NCBI RefSeq assembly: GCF_030269125.1
Contig: NZ_BSSM01000002.1
Coordinates: 496,001 to 560,000, forward strand
DNA: 64,000 nucleotides
Reading direction: 5' to 3'
Origin: Streptomyces hygroscopicus subsp. hygroscopicus
Lineage (GTDB): Bacteria > Actinomycetota > Actinomycetes > Streptomycetales > Streptomycetaceae
Every line of letters starts with the position of its first letter. Within the stretch, counting starts at the first letter, position 1. Below, in pieces: positions 1 to 12,399 of this stretch. The notes below the pieces were generated by a model. That model was not told the origin of the DNA, ran no database searches, and saw nothing but the letters and a program-made list of their open reading frames with translations. Position numbers and translations under genes: made by a program.

Positions 1-893
1 AAGGTGACGCCCATCAGCGCGAAGAAGACCAGCGCGATGGCGGCCATGGCGGCCGAGAACACCTTGTTCCTGAAGTAGCTCACGTCCAGCGACGGGTGGT
101 CGCTGCGCTTCTCGAACACCACGAAGGCGGCGAGCACGACGATGCCCGCGCCGATCGTGGCGAGCACGGTCGGGTCGGTGAAGTCGGCCAGCTGGCCGCC
201 CTTGATGATGCCGTAGACCAGCAGGACCAGGCCGACGACGGACAGCACGACGCCGATCGGGTCCAGGCGGCCCGGACTCGGGTCGCGGGAGTCGGGGACG
301 AGCCAGACCATCAGCGCGAGGGCGACGACCACGATCGGCACGTTGATGAAGAAGACCGAGCCCCACCAGAAGTGGTCCAGGAGGGCGCCGCCGGTGATCG
401 GGCCGATGGCGATGGCGAGGCCGACGCCGCCCGCCCAGATGCCGATGGCCTTCGGCTGCTCCTCGCGCTCGAAGACGTTCATCAGGACGGCCAGCGTGGC
501 CGGCATGACGAACGCGGCACCGAGGGCCATCACCGCCCGGTAGGCGATCAGCTGGCCCGGGGAGCCGGACTCGGCGGCGAGGGCCGAGCCGATGCCGAAG
601 ACGGCGATGCCGCCCAGCAGCACCTTCTTGCGGCCGAGACGGTCGCCGATCAGGCCCGCGGTGAACAGCAGACCCGCGAAGACGAGGGTGTACGCGTTGA
701 TCGCCCACTCGATCTGGCTCTGAGTGGCGCCCAGGCCGGTCGGGGCCGGGGTGGAGATGGTCTTGATGGCGACGTTCAGGATCGAGTTGTCGAGCACCAC
801 GATGAGCAGGCTCAACATCAACACGCCGAGGATCGCCCACCGGCGGCGGTGCACCGCCTCCGGTATGCGGGAGGCAGGGACGGAAGTTGTCAT
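1..893 (-). CDS. DHA2-family MFS drug exporter (3' end outside window)
   Basis: Proton-driven membrane exporter of the 14-helix DHA2 (EmrB/QacA-like) family. Reading the minus strand from the ATG at 893 gives a short basic N-terminus, then a first helix followed by the family signature [13 protein letters not shown]. The loop motif [13 protein letters not shown] lies between helices 2 and 3, and further hydrophobic segments run to the window edge with no stop. About 297 residues are visible; the family is usually 470-550, so the C-terminal half lies outside. The start directly follows a near-palindromic operator (917-937), which fits control by a TetR-type repressor. The substrate cannot be inferred. 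Confidence 0.88.
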   Translation of the reverse strand, partial: MTTSVPASRIPEAVHRRRWAILGVLMLSLLIVVLDNSILNVAIKTISTPAPTGLGATQSQIEWAINAYTLVFAGLLFTAGLIGDRLGRKKVLLGGIAVFGIGSALAAESGSPGQLIAYRAVMALGAAFVMPATLAVLMNVFEREEQPKAIGIWAGGVGLAIAIGPITGGALLDHFWWGSVFFINVPIVVVALALMVWLVPDSRDPSPGRLDPIGVVLSVVGLVLLVYGIIKGGQLADFTDPTVLATIGAGIVVLAAFVVFEKRSDHPSLDVSYFRNKVFSAAMAAIALVFFALMGVT

Positions 894-916
894 GTGTTCG
901 AGCGTAGAGGTATTCC

Positions 917-937
917 GATACGGAACCGTCTCGTATC
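917..937. promoter_or_regulatory. near-palindromic operator upstream of the DHA2 exporter
   Basis: A 21-bp imperfect palindrome has perfect 6-bp outer arms GATACG and CGTATC around GAACCGTCT. It lies 24 bp upstream of the exporter ATG, between the divergent exporter and panB. Size and position fit a TetR-family operator that represses an efflux gene. No regulator gene for it is visible here, so the assignment is inference. Confidence 0.5.
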
Positions 938-1132
938 TTAATTCTTTTACCGAGAACTTACCCGCCCAGGGGGTTGACGCTGCCCGAAGCGGAGGGGGTG
1001 GTTCGACCCCGGCGAGGACGTCGGTGAGGATCACGGGGGGCCCTATGGCCCTGGATGGCACGAGGTGCCACCATGGAGGGGATCCGGGGACGCCGTCAGG
1101 GCGCCTCGAGATGAACTGAAGGAGCCGTTGCC

Positions 1133-1999
1133 ATGACGCAGCTTTCGGCTGCCCAGAACAAGCCTTCCGACGGCAGCAAGGCGCTGTACGGGGGGAAGGG
1201 CACCCGCCGCATCACGGTCCGCGACATCGCCCTCGCCAAGGAGCGCGGCGAGAAGTGGCCCATGCTCACCGCCTACGACGCGATGACCGCGTCCGTCTTC
1301 GACGAGGCCGGCATCCCGGTCCTGCTGGTCGGCGACTCGGCGGGCAACTGTCACCTCGGTTACGACACGACGGTGCCCGTCACCCTCGACGAGATGACGA
1401 TGCTCTCGTCGGCGGTCGTCCGCGGCACCAGCCGCTCCTTGATCGTCGCCGACCTGCCGTTCGGCACGTACCAGGAGGGCGCGACGCAGGCGCTGCGCTC
1501 CGCCACCCGGCTGGTGAAGGAGGCCGGGGTCGGCGCGGTCAAGCTGGAGGGCGGCCAGCGCTCGCACGAGCAGATCCGGCTGCTGGTCGAGGCCGGCATC
1601 CCGGTCATGGCCCACATCGGGCTGACCCCGCAGTCCGTCAACGCGATGGGCTACCGCGTGCAGGGGCGCGGCGAGGAGGCGGCGGCGCGGATGCTCCAGG
1701 ACGCCAAGGCCGTCCAGGACGCGGGCGCGTTCGCGGTCGTGCTCGAACTGGTCCCGGCGGAGCTGGCGGCCGAGGTGACGCGGTCGCTGCAGATCCCCAC
1801 GGTCGGTATCGGCGCCGGTCCCGAGACCGACGCGCAGGTGCTGGTGTGGACGGACATGATGGGCCTGACGTCGGGGCGCGTCCCCAAGTTCGTCAAGAAG
1901 TACGCCGATCTGCGTGACGTGATGGGGTCCGCGGCGAAGTCCTTCGCGGAGGACGTGGTCGGCGGGTCCTTCCCGGCGGAGGAGCACTCCGTCCACTGA
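1133..1999 (+). CDS. panB: 3-methyl-2-oxobutanoate hydroxymethyltransferase
   Basis: Cytoplasmic enzyme that makes ketopantoate from alpha-ketoisovalerate and 5,10-methylene-tetrahydrofolate, the first committed step of pantothenate and CoA synthesis. The 288-residue product has the PanB barrel signatures [20 protein letters not shown] and [12 protein letters not shown], and a [11 protein letters not shown] segment. An N-terminal extension of about 25 residues relative to the E. coli enzyme is usual in actinomycetes. The ATG is preceded by AAGGAG at 1119-1124. A short inverted repeat TGGCAC/GTGCCA (1056-1070) lies in the leader. The gene stands alone here; panC and panD are not adjacent. Confidence 0.97.
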   Translation: MTQLSAAQNKPSDGSKALYGGKGTRRITVRDIALAKERGEKWPMLTAYDAMTASVFDEAGIPVLLVGDSAGNCHLGYDTTVPVTLDEMTMLSSAVVRGTSRSLIVADLPFGTYQEGATQALRSATRLVKEAGVGAVKLEGGQRSHEQIRLLVEAGIPVMAHIGLTPQSVNAMGYRVQGRGEEAAARMLQDAKAVQDAGAFAVVLELVPAELAAEVTRSLQIPTVGIGAGPETDAQVLVWTDMMGLTSGRVPKFVKKYADLRDVMGSAAKSFAEDVVGGSFPAEEHSVH

Positions 2000-2090
2000 C
2001 GCCCACGGCACCCCCGCAGCCACTACGGCACCACCGGCAGCCCCGCTGATCTTCCCCCGTCGGCGGGGCTGCCCCCTTCGCTCCCGCGCC

Positions 2091-2987
2091 TCAGGTCAGG
2101 GGCGCCCGTTCCGCGACGGCCACGCGTCCCGACGCCAGGGAGGTCCGCGCCCCGGCCGGGCCGCCGTACGAGCGCGCGAGGGTGAGGAGGTCGTCGTCCG
2201 ACGTCACGCGCAGGCCGTGCGCGGCGAGCAGTGCGGCCATGCGGTGCGGCTTCCACAGCGAGCGCCAGGGTTCGCCCGCGGTGACGGAGCTGCCGAGCAC
2301 CCGTGTCAGCAGTCGGCCCGCGGACACCTTCGCCGACGGTGCCTGGTAGTTGACCACGAGGGTGCTGCCCGGGGCCGTCCGGGCGGCGAGCGCGGCCAGG
2401 GTGGCGCGCACCTGGTCGCGGGTCAGGTACGGCACGACGCCCTCCCACAGCCAGGTCGTCGGCACCGACGGGTCGTGGCCGGCGGCGCCCAGTGCCGCGC
2501 CGAGGTCGTCGACGGCGAGGTCGACCGGTGTGAACCGTACGGAGCGGGCGAGGGCCGGCAGCGCGCGGTCCCCTCCCGCGGCCTCGTCGAGGCGGGCGCG
2601 CTTGTCCCGCTGGGAGGCCGGGTGGTCGACCTCCCACACATCCGTCCGGGCCAGTCCGGGCAGCCGCCACGCGCGGGTGTCGAGCCCGGCGCCGAGGATC
2701 ACGAGCTGGCCGCTCGCGCGGGCGCGCAGGGCCTCGTCGATCGCGACCGTACGCGCCGCCGTGATCTCGGCGCACGCCCGCACGCTCTCGTACACCGTGC
2801 GCGCCTGCCAGCCCCGCGGCGGGGTGCCCGCGCGCACCTCGTCCACGGGCGTGCGCTCCGCGGCGCGCAGGAGCCGCACCGCCACCGGGTCGGCGAACCG
2901 GCCCACCGCGACCCTGCCGTCGGCGGCCGCCCGCCCCTGGCACACCAGCACCGCCGTCCGGCTCGCCGCACGCTCGTCGTCGTCCAT
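2091..2987 (-). CDS. class I SAM-dependent methyltransferase (LCM/TIGR00027-like)
   Basis: Predicted S-adenosylmethionine-dependent methyltransferase of the leucine-carboxyl-methyltransferase-like family common in mycobacteria and streptomycetes. The 298-residue product carries the cofactor-binding motif VILGAGLDTRAWRL, then the acidic VDLAVDDLG and the GVVPYLTRDQV segment typical of the family. It begins with ATG at 2987 and is divergent from the ABC exporter at 3092, so the two promoters share about 100 bp. Its substrate is unknown. The family also includes O-methyltransferases of secondary metabolism. Confidence 0.88.
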   Translation of the reverse strand: MDDDERAASRTAVLVCQGRAAADGRVAVGRFADPVAVRLLRAAERTPVDEVRAGTPPRGWQARTVYESVRACAEITAARTVAIDEALRARASGQLVILGAGLDTRAWRLPGLARTDVWEVDHPASQRDKRARLDEAAGGDRALPALARSVRFTPVDLAVDDLGAALGAAGHDPSVPTTWLWEGVVPYLTRDQVRATLAALAARTAPGSTLVVNYQAPSAKVSAGRLLTRVLGSSVTAGEPWRSLWKPHRMAALLAAHGLRVTSDDDLLTLARSYGGPAGARTSLASGRVAVAERAPLT

Positions 2988-3029
2988 GCGGCCGTATTCA
3001 ACACGACCGCCCGCCGCCGGGTGAGGCGC

Positions 3030-3091
3030 TGTCGGCGCGCTGTCGGCGTCCTGTCGGTGGTTTGTCGGTGGGGCCTGGCACTGTCAAGGGC
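3030..3091 (+). promoter_or_regulatory. SARP-type promoter: four 11-bp-phased direct repeats plus -10, leaderless start
   Basis: TGTCGG recurs at 3030, 3041, 3052 and 3063, an exact 11-bp period; each copy begins TGTCGGCG or TGTCGGTG. The last copy ends at 3070. Eight bases later comes CACTGT (3079-3084), a plausible -10. This 8-bp offset between the 3' repeat and the -10 is the known layout of SARP-activated promoters. Seven bases after the -10 is the ATG at 3092, so the transcript is probably leaderless. The likely activator is the SARP regulator encoded at 4993-8637. Confidence 0.78.
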
Positions 3092-4117
3092 ATGACGCGA
3101 ATCGATGAGAACCCCGTCGGCGGACGCAACGCCGTGACGGTGCGGGGTCTGGTCAAGCACTACGGCGAGACCAAGGCGCTGGACGGCGTCGACCTGGACG
3201 TGCGCGAGGGCACCGTGATGGGTGTGCTCGGCCCGAACGGCGCGGGCAAGACGACCCTCGTACGCATCCTGTCGACCCTGATCACCCCGGACGCGGGCGA
3301 GGCCACCGTGGCCGGGTACGACGTCGTGCGGCAGCCCCGGCAGCTGCGCAGGGTGATAGGCCTCACCGGCCAGTACGCCTCCGTGGACGAGAAGCTCCCC
3401 GGCTGGGAGAACCTGTACATGATCGGCCGGCTCCTGGACCTGTCCAGGAAGGACGCCCGCGCCCGCGCCGACGAGCTGCTGGAGCGGTTCTCCCTGACGG
3501 AGGCCGCCAAGCGCCCGGCGAGCACGTACTCCGGCGGTATGCGCCGCCGCCTCGACCTCGCGGCCTCCATGATCGGGCGCCCGGCCGTGCTGTACCTGGA
3601 CGAGCCGACGACCGGACTCGACCCCCGCACCCGCAACGAGGTGTGGGACGAGGTCCAGGCGATGGTCGGCGACGGCGTGACCGTGCTGCTCACCACCCAG
3701 TACATGGAGGAGGCCGAGCAGCTGGCCTCGGAGCTGACCGTGGTGGACCGCGGCAAGGTGATCGCGACCGGCGGCATCGAGGAGCTGAAGGCCAGGGTCG
3801 GCGGCCGCACCCTGCGCGTGCGCCCGGTGGACCCGCTGGAGCTGCGCCCGCTCGCCGCGATGCTGGACGAGCTGGGCATCACCGGCCTCGCGTCCACCAC
3901 CGTGGACGGCGAGACCGGCACCCTGCTCGTGCCGATCCTCAGCGACGAGCAGCTGACCGCCGTGGTCGGCGCGGTCACCGCGCGCGGCATCACCATCTCC
4001 TCCATCGCCACCGAACTGCCCAGCCTGGACGAGGTGTTCCTCTCCCTCACCGGCCACCGTGCCGGCGACCCGCAGGACGCCACGCCCGCCGACGCCCGCC
4101 AGGAGGTCGCCGTATGA
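3092..4117 (+). CDS. ABC transporter ATP-binding protein, DrrA-type
   Basis: Nucleotide-binding subunit of a daunorubicin-resistance-type (DrrA) exporter. The 341-residue product has Walker A GPNGAGKTT, signature YSGGMRRRLDLA, Walker B VLYLDEPTTGLD and the H-loop replaced by TTQY, as is usual in this subfamily. The C-terminal extension of about 100 residues is also typical of DrrA. The start at 3092 is preferred over an in-frame GTG 30 bp upstream, because the latter lies inside the activator repeats and the -10 sits exactly 7 bp before 3092. Its stop overlaps the permease start (ATGA), so the two are translationally coupled. Confidence 0.95.
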   Translation: MTRIDENPVGGRNAVTVRGLVKHYGETKALDGVDLDVREGTVMGVLGPNGAGKTTLVRILSTLITPDAGEATVAGYDVVRQPRQLRRVIGLTGQYASVDEKLPGWENLYMIGRLLDLSRKDARARADELLERFSLTEAAKRPASTYSGGMRRRLDLAASMIGRPAVLYLDEPTTGLDPRTRNEVWDEVQAMVGDGVTVLLTTQYMEEAEQLASELTVVDRGKVIATGGIEELKARVGGRTLRVRPVDPLELRPLAAMLDELGITGLASTTVDGETGTLLVPILSDEQLTAVVGAVTARGITISSIATELPSLDEVFLSLTGHRAGDPQDATPADARQEVAV

Positions 4118-4977
4118 GCGCCCAGCCGTCGCCCGCCACCACTCTGGACGAGGCGCCCCGCACCGCACCCGTGAGCACCACCGCTTCCCCGGCCGACGTC
4201 CGGATCACACTGCGCGGGCATCTGCGGCACACCGGCGCGCTCATCCGCCGCAACCTGCTGTGGATCCGGCAGGACCCGGAGTCGATGTTCGACGCGCTGC
4301 TGATGCCGGTCGTCTTCACGCTGCTGTTCGTGTACGTCTTCGGCGGCTCGATCGGACAGGCGCTCGGCGGCGGCCAGGAGAGATACGTCCAGTACGTCAT
4401 CCCCGGCATGCTGGCGATGATGAGCATGACCCTGTCCCAGGGCGTCGGCACCGGCTTCAGCCAGGACTTCAACAGCGGTGTGATGGACCGGTTCAGGTCG
4501 CTGCCGATCGGGCGCGGCTCGGTGCTGTTCGCGAAGATCGCCGTCGAGCTGGGCCGGATGCTGTTCGCGACCGCGGTGCTGATGGTCGTCGCCGTGCTGG
4601 TCGGCTTCCACATCGCCAACTGGCCGGGGCTGTTCGCGACCATCGGTCTGTCGGCGCTGTTCGCCTCCTCGATCATGTGGGTGTTCCTCACCCTCGGCGT
4701 GATGCTGAAGAGCGCGCAGTCGGTGCAGGGCGTGGGCTTCCTGGTGCTGTTCCCGCTCCAGTTCGGCTCCTCGATCTTCGCGCCGACCGCGTCGATGCCG
4801 GGCTGGCTCCAGGCCTTCACCGACTACAACCCGCTGTCCACGCTCGCCGACGCGGCCCGGGGCCTGATGGTCGGCGGCCCGGTGGCCCACGACCTGTGGG
4901 TGACCGTGGGCTGGGCGGTGGCGATCACCGCGGTGATGGCGCCGGTCGCGATCCACAAGTTCCGTACGAAGAGCTGA
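4114..4977 (+). CDS. ABC transporter permease, DrrB-type
   Basis: Membrane subunit (287 residues) of the exporter encoded with the preceding ATPase. A Thr/Pro-rich N-terminus of about 35 residues is followed by six predicted helices of the ABC-2 family. Typical stretches are PVVFTLLFVYVFGG, the loop FNSGVMDRFRSLPIGRGSVL, and the C-terminal FTDYNPLSTLADAARGLMVGG found in DrrB proteins. The start is fixed by the 4-bp ATGA overlap. It probably exports a hydrophobic natural product; no biosynthetic genes are adjacent. It ends 15 bp from the convergent SARP regulator. Confidence 0.94.
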   Translation: MSAQPSPATTLDEAPRTAPVSTTASPADVRITLRGHLRHTGALIRRNLLWIRQDPESMFDALLMPVVFTLLFVYVFGGSIGQALGGGQERYVQYVIPGMLAMMSMTLSQGVGTGFSQDFNSGVMDRFRSLPIGRGSVLFAKIAVELGRMLFATAVLMVVAVLVGFHIANWPGLFATIGLSALFASSIMWVFLTLGVMLKSAQSVQGVGFLVLFPLQFGSSIFAPTASMPGWLQAFTDYNPLSTLADAARGLMVGGPVAHDLWVTVGWAVAITAVMAPVAIHKFRTKS

Positions 4978-4992
4978 CGTCCACGCCGTACG

Positions 4993-8637
<3,645 letters not shown>

Positions 8638-8672
8638 TGTCTCCGGAGGATCAGGTGACGGTCAGAGGGTGG

Positions 8673-9131
8673 TCACCGGCCGCGGCGGGCGCTTCCGGTG
8701 ATGTCCAGGGTGACGAGGACGCCCACGGTACGACGGATCCGGACGAGCCCTTCCACCGTGCCGAGGTCGGTCTCCTCGAACCACCTCGGGCACCCGTCGA
8801 CGGACTCCCTCGTCACGGACCCCGGCACCGGTTCCAGGCCGCGCCCCGCGGCCCGCAGCACCAGGCCCCGCCCCCGCGGGGCCGGCTCGGGGGCGGCCGG
8901 GCGGTAGGTGTACTCCTGGTGCACCAGTTCGATGGCCCGGACCCGGCCCACGGCCTGCTCGGCGGGTCCGCCGTGATGCTCCACCCACGCCTCGGCGCCG
9001 TGGCCCACGCCGTCGCGCCGGTCCTTCGCGTCGTAGGCGACCAGCGTCCAGGTCACCTCGTCGTCCACCGCGAACGGTGTGCCGCAGCAGGCCAGCTGCC
9101 AGTCCGCATAGAAGACACTCTTCTGTGGCAT
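8673..9131 (-). CDS. DUF6578-like conserved protein
   Basis: Conserved actinobacterial protein of unknown function. The 152-residue product begins MPQKSVFYADWQLACCGTPF, which matches my recollection of the DUF6578 family (a DWQ...CCGTPF start with GDEV and W following). The rest is soluble, with a central basic, Pro-rich stretch. I place the start at 9131 because conservation begins there and GGAGAG lies about 10 bases upstream. A GTG reading from 9248 would add 39 unconserved residues and nearly meet the divergent gene at 9260. No function can be assigned. Confidence 0.7.
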   Translation of the reverse strand: MPQKSVFYADWQLACCGTPFAVDDEVTWTLVAYDAKDRRDGVGHGAEAWVEHHGGPAEQAVGRVRAIELVHQEYTYRPAAPEPAPRGRGLVLRAAGRGLEPVPGSVTRESVDGCPRWFEETDLGTVEGLVRIRRTVGVLVTLDITGSARRGR

Positions 9132-9259
9132 TCCCCCACTCTCCAGGAACCCGAAGGCGTGTGCGAGACGTTTTCCGCGTGTCGCCGGGTACTTCCGGAC
9201 CCGCCCGCCCAGCCGTCCGTACGTCCACCGGTCCACCCCGCCCGTCACAGGAGCCGCCC

Positions 9260-10063
9260 ATGACCACCGCCACCACCCGCCGTCCCGGCGACCGCAGGAT
9301 CAGCCCCGTGTTCCTCGGGATCCTCGCCGTCGCGGCCGTGGCCGGCTGGGCCGCCTGGACCGGGTTCGCGGCGCGGCCGGGCGTCGCGGTCTTCCTGTTC
9401 GTGACGGCGGCCTGGATCGTCTCCCTGTGCCTGCACGAGTACGCGCACGCGCGCACCGCCCTGCACAGCGGCGACATCACGATCGGCGCGAAGGGCTACC
9501 TCACGCTGAACCCGCTGAAGTACACGCACGCGCTGCTGAGCATCGTGCTCCCGGTGCTGTTCGTGATCATGGGCGGGATCGGGCTGCCGGGCGGCGCGGT
9601 GTTCATCGAGCGCGGCCTAATCCGGGGCCGCCGGCGGCTGAGCCTGATCTCGGCGGCGGGCCCCTTGACGAACGCGCTGTTCGCGGCGGTGTGCACCGCC
9701 CCGTTCTGGCTGCACGCGCTGGACGGCGTGCCGACGGTCTTCCGCTCCGCGCTGGCGTTCCTCGCGCTGCTCCAGGTGACGGCCGCGCTGCTGAACCTGC
9801 TGCCGGTGCCGGGCCTCGACGGGTACGGCGTGCTGGAGCCGTGGCTGCCGTCCGGGGTGAAGCGGCAGGTGGAGGCGTTCCCGATGTTCGGGCTGCTCGT
9901 CGTGTTCGCGCTGCTGTGGATCCCGTCGCTGAACATCGCGTTCTTCGACCTGATCCACGCCGTCCTGCGGGGACTCGGGGTGGACACGGCGTACTCGGAC
10001 TGCGGGTACTGGCTCTACCGCTTCTGGAGCGGCACCCCCGAAGCCTGCGTGGTCAGCTCGTGA
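9260..10063 (+). CDS. site-2 protease family (M50) membrane metalloprotease homologue
   Basis: Polytopic membrane protein (267 residues) of the zinc-dependent intramembrane protease family M50/S2P. The metal motif HEYAH (residues 59-63) lies in a helix, SLCLHEYAHARTALHSGD. The third ligand region is the C-terminal NLLPVPGLDGYGV, equivalent to the family's LDG motif. Five or six hydrophobic segments are visible. There is no PDZ domain, so it is the short form. AGGAG stands just before the ATG at 9260. Substrates are unknown; S2P proteases often cleave anti-sigma factors, but none is adjacent. It overlaps the convergent small membrane protein gene by 11 bp. Confidence 0.88.
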   Translation: MTTATTRRPGDRRISPVFLGILAVAAVAGWAAWTGFAARPGVAVFLFVTAAWIVSLCLHEYAHARTALHSGDITIGAKGYLTLNPLKYTHALLSIVLPVLFVIMGGIGLPGGAVFIERGLIRGRRRLSLISAAGPLTNALFAAVCTAPFWLHALDGVPTVFRSALAFLALLQVTAALLNLLPVPGLDGYGVLEPWLPSGVKRQVEAFPMFGLLVVFALLWIPSLNIAFFDLIHAVLRGLGVDTAYSDCGYWLYRFWSGTPEACVVSS

Positions 10064-10241
10064 CCGGCCCGTCCTGCCCCGCGGCGCGGGCGCGCTTGAC
10101 GTAGTACCACGTCATGTTGGACGACAGGCCCGCCAGCAGCACCCAGACGACGCCCAGCCAGCTGCCCTGCACGAAGGAGACCACGGCCGCCGCCAGCGAG
10201 AGGACGCAGACGACGAGGGTGTAGAGGGCGATGCGGGGCAT
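10053..10241 (-). CDS. small two-helix membrane protein
   Basis: A 62-residue protein starting MPRIALYTLVVCVLSLAAAV with two hydrophobic segments (about residues 5-22 and 26-42) and a basic C-terminus, YYVKRARAAGQDGPVTS. AGGAG lies about 10 bases before the ATG at 10241, which makes this start better than any upstream one. No function is recognised. It sits downstream of npdG, separated from it by a perfect hairpin (10259-10290). Confidence 0.72.
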   Translation of the reverse strand: MPRIALYTLVVCVLSLAAAVVSFVQGSWLGVVWVLLAGLSSNMTWYYVKRARAAGQDGPVTS

Positions 10242-10258
10242 GACGGGTGGCTCCTGTC

Positions 10259-10290
10259 GGGGGACACTGCTACGGCGAACAGTGTCCCCC
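10259..10290 (-). terminator. perfect 11-bp hairpin between npdG and the small membrane gene
   Basis: Arms GGGGGACACTG and CAGTGTCCCCC surround a 10-base loop. It lies 53 bp past the npdG stop and 17 bp before the next start. There is no U-tract, so it could be a Streptomyces-style stem-loop terminator or an operator. The position favours termination of npdG transcripts. Confidence 0.5.
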
Positions 10291-10343
10291 ATGGCCATGG
10301 CCGGCACATAGGAAGGTCGGCCCGGACTCGCGGGCCGAACGGC

Positions 10344-11048
10344 TCACACGTCGGTGAGCCGGAGTCCCGCGTGCGCCTTGTAGCGGCGGTTGACCGAGAT
10401 CAGGTTGGCCACCAGGGACTCGACCTGGTGGGCGTTGCGGAGCCGGCCCGCGAAGATGCCGCGCATGCCGGGGATGCGCCCGGCGAGCGCCTGCACGATC
10501 TCCACGTCGGCGCGCTCCTCGCCGAGCACCATCACATCGGTGTCGATCCGCTCGATCCCGGGGTCCTGGAGCAGGACGGCCGACAGGTGGTGGAAGGCGG
10601 CGGTGACCCGGGAGTCCGGGAGCAGCGCGGCCGCCTGCTCGGCGGCGCTGCCCTCCTCGGGCCTCAGCGCGTAGGCGCCCTTCTTGTCGAAGCCGAGCGG
10701 GTTGACGCAGTCCACGACGAGCTTGCCCGCCAGCTCGGCGCCGAGCGACTTCAGCGTGTCGCCGTGCCCGTCCCACGGGACGGCCACGATCACGATGTCG
10801 CTGCGGCGCGCGGCCTCGGCGTTGTCGGCGCCCTCGACACCGTGGCCGAGTTCCGCCGCGGCGGCCTGGGCGCGGTCGGCGGACCGGGAGCCGATGATCA
10901 CCTTCTGGCCGGCCCTGGCGAGCCGGTAGGCGAGGCCCTTGCCCTGCGGGCCGGTGCCGCCGAGCACGCCGACGACGTGCCCGGAGACGTCGGGCAGGTC
11001 CCAGGGGTCCTTGGCGGGGGCCTTCTGTGCGCTGTCGGTAGAGGTCAT
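10344..11048 (-). CDS. npdG: NADPH-dependent F420 reductase (F420H2:NADP+ oxidoreductase)
   Basis: Exchanges hydride between NADP(H) and the deazaflavin cofactor F420, which Streptomyces uses in redox and antibiotic-tailoring reactions. The 234-residue product has an N-terminal Rossmann fold with VVGVLGGTGPQGKGLAYRLA and the NADP-contacting IIGSRSADRAQ. The core has DIVIVAVPWDGH, and the C-terminal half has the family helix AHQVESLVANLISVNRRYKAHAG. The length fits the family. An actinobacterial -10 (TAGAGT, 11060-11055 on the minus strand) ends 6 bases before the ATG, suggesting a leaderless mRNA. Confidence 0.93.
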   Translation of the reverse strand: MTSTDSAQKAPAKDPWDLPDVSGHVVGVLGGTGPQGKGLAYRLARAGQKVIIGSRSADRAQAAAAELGHGVEGADNAEAARRSDIVIVAVPWDGHGDTLKSLGAELAGKLVVDCVNPLGFDKKGAYALRPEEGSAAEQAAALLPDSRVTAAFHHLSAVLLQDPGIERIDTDVMVLGEERADVEIVQALAGRIPGMRGIFAGRLRNAHQVESLVANLISVNRRYKAHAGLRLTDV

Positions 11049-11127
11049 GGGGTGACTCTACGTCGCCGGTAGGGGCGGGCGGAGAAAAGGAGTTGCCCCC
11101 TCCTCCCCCTCGGCCGAGCATGCCCGG

Positions 11128-12399
11128 GTGACCTCCGCCCTCCTGCCCGACCTCGCCCCCTGGAAGGCCTCCGCGGATTTCCGGCGGCTGTGGAAGTCCG
11201 GCCTCGTCAGCAACTTCGGCAGCTTCCTCACCCTGGTCGCGCTGCCCGTCCAGCTGAAGGACCTCACGGAGTCCACGGCGGCCGTCGGCGCGATCGGTGC
11301 CGTGGCACTGCTGCCGCTGATCGTGTGCGGTCTGTACGGCGGCGCGCTCGCCGACGCGCTGGACAAGCGGAGCCTGATCGTGTGGACCGAGGCCGGCCAG
11401 GGCCTGCTCAGCGCGGCGCTGCTGCTCAACGCGCTGCTTCCGCGCCCCGCGATCTGGCCGCTGTACGCCGTCGCCGCCCTCTCCTCCGCCCTCGGCGCGG
11501 TCCAGCGCCCCGCCCTGGACTCGCTGTGGCCGCGGATCGTCGCGCACGACGACATGCCCGCCGCGGCCTCGCTGAACTCGCTGCGCTGGACGGTGGGCGG
11601 CGTCGCGGGCCCGGCGCTCGCGGGTGTGGTGGTCGCCTACGCGGGCCTCGGCTGGGCGTACGCCGCCGACCTGCTGACCTTCGCCGTCTCGCTGGCGTAC
11701 ATCGTGCGGATCGCCGCCTCCCCCGCCGCCCACGAGGCCGCGAAGCCCTCGCTGCGGGCGATCGCGGAGGGCGCCCGGTACGCGTGGAGCCGCAAGGAAC
11801 TCCTCGGCACCTACGTCGTGGACCTCGCCGCGATGTCCCTGGCCATGCCGCTCGCGGTGCTGCCGTTCCTCGCCGACGAACTGGGCGCCGACTGGGCGCT
11901 CGGGCTGATGTACGCGAGCATCCCGGCGGGGTCCCTGCTGGTGAGCCTGACCAGCGGCTGGGCCTCGCGGGTGCACCGGCACGGCCTGATGGTGGCGCTG
12001 GCGGCGGCCGGCTGGGGCCTGTCGATCGCCGCGGTGGGGCTGACGCGCCACGTCTGGCTGGTGCTGCTCCTGCTCGTCGTCGGCGGCGGGTTCGACATGG
12101 TCAGCGGGATCTTCCGGTCCGCCATGTGGAACCAGACGATCCCCGACGAGCTGCGCGGCCGGCTCGCCGGGATCGAGCTGCTGTCCTACTCGGTGGGCCC
12201 CCAGCTGGGCCAGGTCCGCGCGGGCGGCCTCGCCGCGTGGACGGGCCTGCGCCCGTCGATCGCGTACGGCGGCCTGGCGTGCGCGGGCGCGGTGGGCCTG
12301 CTCGCGCTGTGCCTGCCGGGCCTCATGACGTACGACGCGCGGACGAACGAGCACGCGGTGCGCGTGCGGGAGCGCCGCGCCGCGACCGCGAGGGCGTGA
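11128..12399 (+). CDS. MFS transporter, EntS-like 12-helix exporter
   Basis: Major facilitator protein of 423 residues resembling EntS/enterobactin-exporter-like MFS proteins. It has an N-terminal WKSGLVSNFGSFLTLVALPVQ helix, the A-motif GGALADALDKRSLIVWTEA, and 12 hydrophobic segments ending in a basic cytoplasmic tail. The start is GTG at 11128. An ATG at 11120 is followed at once by an in-frame stop (ATG CCC GGG TGA) and cannot be the start. No Shine-Dalgarno sequence is evident. Substrate unknown. It is divergent from npdG and its stop meets the stop of the convergent 76-residue gene. Confidence 0.88.
   Translation: MTSALLPDLAPWKASADFRRLWKSGLVSNFGSFLTLVALPVQLKDLTESTAAVGAIGAVALLPLIVCGLYGGALADALDKRSLIVWTEAGQGLLSAALLLNALLPRPAIWPLYAVAALSSALGAVQRPALDSLWPRIVAHDDMPAAASLNSLRWTVGGVAGPALAGVVVAYAGLGWAYAADLLTFAVSLAYIVRIAASPAAHEAAKPSLRAIAEGARYAWSRKELLGTYVVDLAAMSLAMPLAVLPFLADELGADWALGLMYASIPAGSLLVSLTSGWASRVHRHGLMVALAAAGWGLSIAAVGLTRHVWLVLLLLVVGGGFDMVSGIFRSAMWNQTIPDELRGRLAGIELLSYSVGPQLGQVRAGGLAAWTGLRPSIAYGGLACAGAVGLLALCLPGLMTYDARTNEHAVRVRERRAATARA

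Noticed and set aside
1056..1070. TGGCAC/GTGCCA hairpin in the panB leader as a riboswitch or attenuator
   Set aside because: Only 6 bp with a 3-base loop; no further conserved structure visible.
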